A DNA stretch of 18,493 nucleotides from an uncultured Acetatifactor sp. (GTDB lineage Bacteria > Bacillota > Clostridia > Lachnospirales > Lachnospiraceae). Where the stretch lies: the NCBI GenBank assembly GCA_910585015.1, contig CAJUCT010000056.1, forward strand, positions 1 through 18,493. The letters run 5' to 3'. The first letter of the stretch is position 1. Each line of letters opens with the position of its first letter. The notes under the pieces were generated by a model. It had not been told where the DNA came from, did not search any database, and worked only from the letters and a program-made list of their open reading frames with translations. This document shows, in pieces, positions 13,375-18,493 of the stretch. The translations under genes were made by a program, and so were the position numbers.

Positions 13375-14424
13375 ATGGATGATAATTTAAGTATAAGAGG
13401 TTATTCTGCCCATGTAAAAGGAAGCCGACTGCTGTTTCCACTTTATGATGATGTGGTTTTTTATATTAAATGGAAAGAATTCACATGGAGTAGTCTAGAG
13501 GAATATGATACAATCGAAGGCTTTTCGATGCAATGCAGTGATTTTAAGGTGGTATATGCATCAGACATGCAGCCGAAAGTATTGGCTTTTTTATCAAAAA
13601 GATCGTCTGAAACAGGGAGGCTGGAAATTGTTTTTGATAATCCAATTGATGAGCCGATGTTTTGTCTTTTTGATAAGGATGGTATTTTTTCAGATGAGAT
13701 TGAAATTCCCGCAGGCTCAATAGGGATGGATTTGTACGAAGAAAACCAGTTTCTCCAAGTAGAAATTTATGATGAAGAATATACGGATGAAATCGAATAT
13801 GACTATGACTATGAAGAAGATGAGGAGCATTTGATAGCTCAGGAAGACTTAACTTCAGACACAAATTGTCAGGATGATACAGATGAGCTTTCGGATATTG
13901 TAAATGCTGTTTCTGATGACGAGATTATAGAAGCAATACAAAAAGAAAATGAGTTTCTGAGAAGCGAAAATAATAGGTTAAAAGAAGAAATTGATGTGCT
14001 GCGTTTAAAAAAGGGAAACAGTGACATATTAGAGGACGAGGTTGCAAGACTGAGGAAGGTAATTACTGAGTTAGTAGACAGAGAATTAAATTCTCCGATT
14101 AGTGAAACATTGACAGAATTTGTTAATAAGATGATCGAAGAGGTAAATAAAAACAGAGAAGCTTTAAAGGCAAAGAGGCATTCGTTATCAGAACTAGAAG
14201 AAGAATTAAGTGAAACAAAGCAGAATGTTGAGTTCGAAAAACAAAAAAACAGCGAGTTGATTCAGTTGATTCAGGAGACGCAAAAGATTGCTGATGAGAT
14301 GGGCAAGGATAATTCAAAAAAAATTGAAGAATTAAGAATACTTTTGGATGAGATAGGAATGGATGGAGATTATGTGATTTCTGGGTGCCTTGTAAGGGAG
14401 AAAGAAAGTTCGGATAAGAAATGA
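13375..14424 (+). CDS. Acidic coiled-coil protein with N-terminal beta-rich domain, last operon gene
   Basis: 349 residues; no family recognised. ATG 13375 has GGAG (13364-13367) seven bases upstream; a GTG immediately before it (13372) is also possible. Residues 1-135 look like a beta-rich domain (SRLLFPLYDDVVFYIKW, GRLEIVFDNP, IPAGSIGMDL). Residues 136-185 are strikingly acidic (EIEYDYDYEEDEEH and DDTDELSD). Residues ~185-325 form long coiled coils with leucine heptads (ENEFLRSENNRLKEEIDVLR and ELEEELSETKQNVEFEKQ). It ends LVREKESSDKK. It likely oligomerises and serves as scaffold or substrate. A GGAGG lies at its stop codon, but no intact gene follows. Confidence 0.75.
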   Translation: MDDNLSIRGYSAHVKGSRLLFPLYDDVVFYIKWKEFTWSSLEEYDTIEGFSMQCSDFKVVYASDMQPKVLAFLSKRSSETGRLEIVFDNPIDEPMFCLFDKDGIFSDEIEIPAGSIGMDLYEENQFLQVEIYDEEYTDEIEYDYDYEEDEEHLIAQEDLTSDTNCQDDTDELSDIVNAVSDDEIIEAIQKENEFLRSENNRLKEEIDVLRLKKGNSDILEDEVARLRKVITELVDRELNSPISETLTEFVNKMIEEVNKNREALKAKRHSLSELEEELSETKQNVEFEKQKNSELIQLIQETQKIADEMGKDNSKKIEELRILLDEIGMDGDYVISGCLVREKESSDKK

Positions 14425-14462
14425 GGAGGTAGCTTTAGATTTTTCGTCAGGAAGGGTAAGGT

Positions 14463-14880
14463 ATGGATAATGTTCCATTTATGATTGTTTGCGAAGAAGT
14501 GCATAATTATGCACCTAAAAATGAAGGTGCAGAGTATGCTTCGTTCAAAAAGTAGATTGAGCGCATTGCCAAAGAAAGCCGCAAATATGAGATTGGTTTA
14601 ATGGTAGTCAGCCTGAGACCTAGTGAAGTATCTGATACGATTTTTACTCAGTGTAATAATTTTATAGCATTAAGGATTACAAATACATCAGATCAGTCTT
14701 ATATAAAAAATCTCTTGCCTAATAATACAAGTGCAGTAGCTGATATTTTTCCGACGTTACAGACAGTGTCTTGTTATCGGGGACTTAAGCTCAATACCAT
14801 CTGTTGTTCAGATGGAAAAGCCATATCTAGAAGCGCAATCAAAAAATGTCAGTGTTTATGAAGTATGGAAAGAGGAGTGA
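14463..14880 (+). pseudogene. HerA/DUF87-type ATPase, C-terminal remnant with stop and frameshift
   Basis: Translation from ATG 14463 gives a HerA C-terminus: Walker B MIVCEEVHNYAP, then after an amber codon at 14553-14555 the continuation ERIAKESRKYEIGLMVVS, RPSEVSDTIF, QCNNFIALR and IKNLLPNNTSAVADIFPTLQ. Near 14760 the frame shifts: the other frame gives QCLVIGD and EKPYLEAQSKNVSVYEVWK, ending TGA 14878-14880. The conserved SQRPSE motif reads SLRPSE. The Walker A half is missing. So a HerA-like hexameric DNA translocase gene has lost its 5' part and gained two disabling changes. HerA ATPases commonly pair with nucleases or SIR2 proteins in defence loci. Confidence 0.85.
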
Positions 14881-14929
14881 AAAAAATTGACAAAAATGAA
14901 TCCATAACAATAGTGGATGTTTTGCAGAA

Positions 14930-16051
14930 ATGGAAAAGATGATGATTAATGAAAAAATCAGGAAAATTGATATTATGGCTATGTACCAAAAATCAGAAAA
15001 TATTTTATCAGATATACAAAATATCATAGAAACTTCTCAGCGAAAGGCTTATCATGCAGTTGATACAATTCTGTCACAAAGAAACTGGCTGATTGGATAT
15101 CGGATTGCGGAGGAAGAAATAGATGGTTCAGACCGCGCTGAATACGGTGCAAATATTATAAAGAGATTATCAAAAGAGCTGACAGCAAAATATGGAAAAG
15201 GTTATGACCGCAGTAATCTTTACCACTATCTGCGGTTTTATAAAGAGTTTCCCCAAATTGTCGACACAGTGCGTCGACAATCCCATATTTGTTTAACTTG
15301 GTCACATTACCGTGCATTATTGCAGGTGGCAGATTCTGCTGCCCGCAACTGGTACGAAAAAGAAGCATATGAACAGACATGGAGTGTGCGTACTTTACAA
15401 CGTAATATTAATACACAGTATTACTATCGCATACTACAGTCCCAGCATAAAGAACTGGTTGAACAGGAAATGATTGAAAAGACATCAGATTTTCAAAATG
15501 ACAAGCTGGAGTTTATCAAAAATCCTGTTATTGCGGAATTTCTGGGTCTATCATTTAATACAGATTTTACTGAAACTGAACTGGAAAGCAGTATTATTTC
15601 CAATATTCAAAAATTTTTGATGGAACTTGGAAAAGGATATGCTTTTGTGGCACGTCAGCAGCACATAAAGACCGAAAAAGAAGATTATTTTATTGACCTT
15701 GTATTTTATAATTATATTTTGAAGTGTTTTGTTTTGATTGACTTGAAAACAGATAAAATTACGCATCAGGATGTAGGGCAGATGGATATGTATATCCGCA
15801 TGTATGATGAATTAAAAAAAGGTGCGGACGATAATCCGACACTGGGTATTGTGCTTTGTACGGAAACAGATGAAGATATAGCAAGGTATTCAATCCTGCA
15901 TGGAAATGAGCAGTTATTCGCATCAAAGTATAAATTGTATCTGCCGACAGAAGAAGAATTGAGAAATGAAATCGAAACACAGAAGACAATGTTTTATCTG
16001 CAGCAAAGAGAACGGACAGTCAGGCAAAAGAATAGTGAAGGCTCTAAATGA
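14930..16051 (+). CDS. DUF1016/YhcG-family PDDEXK nuclease-domain protein
   Basis: 373 residues, close to full family length. The N-terminal half matches the YhcG/DUF1016 N-domain: LIGYRIAEEEIDG, AEYGANIIKRLSKEL, KGYDRSNLYHYLRFYKEFPQI and WSHYRALLQV. The C-terminal half is a PD-(D/E)XK fold: Glu219, FIDLVFYN with Asp256, VLIDLKTD with Asp271 and Lys273, and GQMDMYIRMYDEL. The active-site residues are retained, so a DNA-cleaving or structure-specific activity is plausible. The start is uncertain: ATGs at 14930, 14939 and 14942 all lack a strong ribosome binding site. A TTGACA at 14887 lacks a clear -10 partner. It lies between two decayed genes, so it may be a stand-alone gene that survived local decay. 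Confidence 0.82.
   Translation: MEKMMINEKIRKIDIMAMYQKSENILSDIQNIIETSQRKAYHAVDTILSQRNWLIGYRIAEEEIDGSDRAEYGANIIKRLSKELTAKYGKGYDRSNLYHYLRFYKEFPQIVDTVRRQSHICLTWSHYRALLQVADSAARNWYEKEAYEQTWSVRTLQRNINTQYYYRILQSQHKELVEQEMIEKTSDFQNDKLEFIKNPVIAEFLGLSFNTDFTETELESSIISNIQKFLMELGKGYAFVARQQHIKTEKEDYFIDLVFYNYILKCFVLIDLKTDKITHQDVGQMDMYIRMYDELKKGADDNPTLGIVLCTETDEDIARYSILHGNEQLFASKYKLYLPTEEELRNEIETQKTMFYLQQRERTVRQKNSEGSK
15257..15281. repeat. Perfect 9-bp inverted repeat inside the DUF1016 gene
   Basis: ATTGTCGAC (15257-15265) and GTCGACAAT (15273-15281) flank a 7-base loop. It encodes QIVDTVRRQS, a segment at a normally conserved place of the family, so it may be coincidental. Confidence 0.5.
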
Positions 16052-16129
16052 AAAGACAGTGAATTAGACAAAATGCGATATGTATAGATTAAATTCATAC
16101 TTTATTTACAAAATAATTTTAGTCCGTGC

Positions 16130-17401
16130 TTGACAGGAGCTGAGGAAGTCGTGAGGGATTATGTTCAGCGGAATTTTGTTGACAAGGGAATGTGTGCGGA
16201 TTGGGCAATCCATGACAGCGAGAATGACAAAGGACAGCGCAATCTCCATATCCATGTTTTACTAACCATGCGTCCTATTACTGAAAACGGGGAATGGGGA
16301 GCAAAGACCAAAAAGGTCTATGTCCTTGATGAAAACGGGGAGCGAGTTCCTCTCATTGATAAAAAGACAGGTCAGCAGAAAGTGGATAACCGCAACCGCA
16401 AACAGTGGAAATGTCAGACAGTAGAAAGCACCGACTGGAACAGCCAAGAAAACGCCAAGATGTGGCGGAAAAATTTAGCCGACACAATCAATGCCACCAA
16501 TGAGCAGTTGGGGATTGCGGTTCATTGGGAACACCGTTCTTTTAAGGAACAGGGGATTGATAAAGAGCCAACGATCCATATCGGGGCGGTTGCCAACGCT
16601 TTAGAGCGCAAGGGCATACAGACCGAGAGGGGCAATATCAATCGGGAAATCATCAAGAGCAACATGATATTGGAACAGGCAAAGGCAATGCTTGAACTTG
16701 CCAAGCAGGAAGTACAGAGCATACGGTATTCCAAGATTAGGAGTACGGCAACCAGTGTGAAGAATGAAGTCATTGAAATGATTGCAAAAGTGAGGGAACG
16801 CAAAGGCAGACTTGATTTGCCGATTGTCAGCGGAAAGCACCTAAGAAAAATATCCGACAGAACCGCTTTGCAGTCAGCCGATAATGCGGAGAAATTCATT
16901 ACCACAAGGAAGATAGACAGCTTTGAGAGCCTTGCGAAATTTACAGCAGATACAGAACAGAAATATGGACAGCTTGACAGCGTACATTTATCAAAGGGGC
17001 AGAAACTAAGCCGACTAAAGGAACTGTCAAAAATGTATGCCCTCTATGAGCCATACCGCACCACCTACAAAGAGAGCCAGTCACTAAAAGGATTTGCAAA
17101 AATGAAGTTTGACAGAGAGCATAAAGAGAGCCTTGCCAAATATCCCGAAATGCGTGAGCGTTTGCAGAACCTTTTGGAACAGGGTGAGAAGATAACACCG
17201 AAACAGTGGAAAGCAGAAATACAGTCTTTGCAAAGCGAGTATGACAGTATCAGCAGAGAGAAGTCAAAGACCGCCACAGAGTTAGCTTATGCCGAGATAA
17301 TCGGCTAGAACAAGAAGAACCTTGAACGGGAGCTTCAGAACGAGAGCCGACAGCGTAACAGACAACCAGACAGGACTAAGCGAAAGGAGGAAGAAATTTA
17401 A
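16130..17401 (+). pseudogene. MobA/MobL (MobQ-type) relaxase, N-terminus lost, internal amber stop
   Basis: The frame becomes relaxase-like at about 16130 (LTGAEEVVRDYVQRNFVDKGMCAD) and includes the HUH metal motif LHIHVLLTMRP, WGAKTKKVYVLDENGE, TDWNSQENAKMW and HRSFKEQGIDKEPTIHIGAVA. The first ~100 residues, which hold the nicking tyrosine, are missing; AT-rich unrelated sequence precedes. At 17306-17308 TAG interrupts the frame, which then continues as NKKNLERELQNESRQRN to TAA 17399-17401, matching the usual C-terminal tail. The product cannot be a working relaxase. It is distinct from the relaxase at the left edge, so the window holds remains of at least two mobilizable elements. No ribosome binding site precedes 16130. 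Confidence 0.85.
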
Positions 17402-17412
17402 TGTGAATTTTA

Positions 17413-17441
17413 TTGTAAAGATAGGCGTTTTTTTGTATAAT
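17413..17441 (+). promoter_or_regulatory. Putative sigma-A promoter of the Rpn-family gene
   Basis: TTGTAA (17413-17418), 17-base spacer, perfect TATAAT (17436-17441), 68 bases before the GTG start. Confidence 0.6.
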
Positions 17442-17508
17442 TGAAGTGTGGCAAGAGTAAGCTATATCATATCTTTTGCTATAGATTTTAAGAAATCGAG
17501 GTGATAAG

Positions 17509-18369
17509 GTGCAGGACGATACAAGGCAGATACAGGAGATAATGGCAAAGCGTACCGCAAAAAACAGTGTATTCCTTGACCTTTTTCAAAATAAGAGTTA
17601 TCTGCTAAAGCTATATAAAACACTTCACCCAGAGGACACCACAGCGACAGAGGATTCATTGACTGATGTAACAATAGAAAATGTGTTGACCGATAATCTT
17701 TATAACGACTTAGGCTTTATTGTCAACAATAAGTTGATGATCCTTGTAGAAGCACAGTCGACATGGACAATGAATATTTTAGTAAGAGTTTTGCTATATT
17801 TGGCGCAAAGTTATCACGAATATTTTCAACGCACCAACCAAAACTATTACAAAAGCAAGAAAGTGAAAATGCCGAAGCCTGAACTTTATGTGATTTTTAC
17901 AGGAAACAAAGGGCGAAAACCTGATAAAGTATCTTTGTCACAAGAATTTTTTGAGGGTGCAGATATCGACATTGAGGTAAAAGCAAAGGTTATCTATGAA
18001 AGCGATAAGGACGACATCATCAATCAGTACATTATTTTCTGTAAAGTTTTTAATGAGCAGACAAAACAGCATGGAATGACACAAAAAGCGGTTATGGAAA
18101 CAATCAGAATATGTAAAGACAGGAATGTTTTGAGGGAATATTTGCTTGAGAGGGAAAAGGAGGTTGTGACGATTATGATGAGTTTGTTTGATGAAGAACA
18201 GATAATGAAGTCGTTTATCAAGAGTGAGCGTTACGAAGAAACAAAGGAAAATGCCCGTAGGCTTTTGAAATTAGGAAAGATAAAAATTGATGAAGTATCT
18301 GATTGTTTTCCTGATTTGATTGATAGTGACATCAAAGAATTAGAAGCCGAAATTATGCAACTGGCATAA
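17509..18369 (+). CDS. Rpn/PD-(D/E)XK nuclease-family protein
   Basis: 286 residues from GTG 17509, with GAGGTGATAAG directly upstream. It matches the Lachnospiraceae-type branch of the Rpn (recombination-promoting nuclease / 'PD-(D/E)XK family transposase') group: FLDLFQNKSYLLKLYKTLHP, NVLTDNLYNDLGFIV with Asp67, then LVEAQSTWTMNI with Glu81 and Gln83. In this group an ExQ replaces the usual ExK. A helical C-terminal part with many Glu/Lys follows (VLREYLLEREKEVV). Characterised Rpn proteins are metal-dependent DNases, and members are often multi-copy in one genome. It has its own promoter and terminator and so is a separate transcription unit, unlikely to be part of the main cluster. Confidence 0.82.
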   Translation: MQDDTRQIQEIMAKRTAKNSVFLDLFQNKSYLLKLYKTLHPEDTTATEDSLTDVTIENVLTDNLYNDLGFIVNNKLMILVEAQSTWTMNILVRVLLYLAQSYHEYFQRTNQNYYKSKKVKMPKPELYVIFTGNKGRKPDKVSLSQEFFEGADIDIEVKAKVIYESDKDDIINQYIIFCKVFNEQTKQHGMTQKAVMETIRICKDRNVLREYLLEREKEVVTIMMSLFDEEQIMKSFIKSERYEETKENARRLLKLGKIKIDEVSDCFPDLIDSDIKELEAEIMQLA

Positions 18370-18402
18370 TCAATAATTTAATATCAAAATAACAGCGTAA
18401 AG

Positions 18403-18442
18403 GCGCATGGAACAGTAAAATTGTGAACCATGCGCTTTTTTT
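18403..18442 (+). terminator. Rho-independent terminator after the Rpn-family gene
   Basis: GCGCATGG (18403-18410) pairs perfectly with CCATGCGC (18428-18435) around a 17-base loop, followed by seven T (18436-18442). It stands 33 bases after the stop codon. Confidence 0.88.
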
Positions 18443-18454
18443 ATATGACTTTAG

Positions 18455-18486
18455 TCTGTTGACTGCGAAGCGAGTTTCTCAACAGA
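18455..18486. repeat. 8-bp inverted repeat at the right edge of the window
   Basis: TCTGTTGA (18455-18462) and TCAACAGA (18479-18486) flank 16 bases. There is no T-run, and the context continues beyond the window, so its role cannot be judged. It might be an operator, part of a repeat element, or chance. Confidence 0.35.
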
Positions 18487-18493
18487 GAAATGA

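Noticed and set aside
13544..13864. Minus-strand frame inside the acidic coiled-coil gene
   Set aside because: Shadow of an intact plus-strand gene with a proper start; the His/Leu/Pro-rich product is typical of antisense reading.
1..18493. CRISPR array
   Set aside because: No set of regularly spaced repeats of 24-40 bases was found; the only tandem repeats are the two 14-bp units at 3750-3777 and the short GTTGCCGG words.

Overview
The window looks like accessory DNA from a Clostridia-class Firmicute, most likely a gut Lachnospiraceae-type host. Reasons: strong AGGAGG-type ribosome binding sites with some TTG and GTG starts, AT-rich genes with GC-rich mobilizable-transposon cargo beside them, and a relaxase / CHC2 primase / VapE / TnpW / serine-recombinase string typical of mobilizable elements in that group. 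This is family-level recognition only; nothing here fixes the species.

Layout. (1) 1-3430 is the right-hand part of a GC-rich mobilizable element: C-terminus of a relaxase, a CHC2 zinc-finger primase-like protein, a VapE-type ATPase, TnpW, and a serine recombinase that loses its reading frame after about 70 codons. (2) At about 3420-3436 composition switches abruptly to AT-rich. A 0.5-kb non-coding stretch follows with a 16-bp hairpin, a tandem 14-bp repeat and a good promoter. (3) 3968-14424 is a long one-direction gene cluster of eleven genes. Its first half encodes two paralogous beta-rich proteins (one membrane-anchored), a NYN/LabA-type RNase-fold protein, a ubiquitin-like/E2 fusion and a JAMM protease/E1 fusion. 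Its second half, behind a 194-bp gap with its own possible promoter, encodes a PIN-domain protein, a protein kinase, a TerY-like VWA protein and a PP2C phosphatase (the 'TerY-P triad' set), then a membrane-anchored helical protein and an acidic coiled-coil protein. (4) 14463-17401 is debris and neighbours: a decayed HerA-type ATPase, an apparently intact DUF1016/YhcG nuclease-family gene, and a decayed MobA/MobL relaxase. (5) 17509-18369 is an Rpn-family PD-(D/E)XK protein with its own promoter and terminator.

How the genes may work together. The central cluster puts two regulatory chemistries in one transcription unit: ubiquitin-like conjugation and removal (Ubl-E2, E1, JAMM) and reversible phosphorylation (kinase, PP2C, VWA scaffold). 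Each half also carries a putative metal-dependent RNase (NYN, PIN). The most specific sequence observation is that the first ~210 residues of the kinase look like a diverged, acid-depleted copy of the whole neighbouring PIN protein. A conflict or stress-response system in which a sensor arm controls RNase effectors is a reasonable inference, strengthened by the mobile-element and HerA/DUF1016 context, but function is not shown by the sequence.
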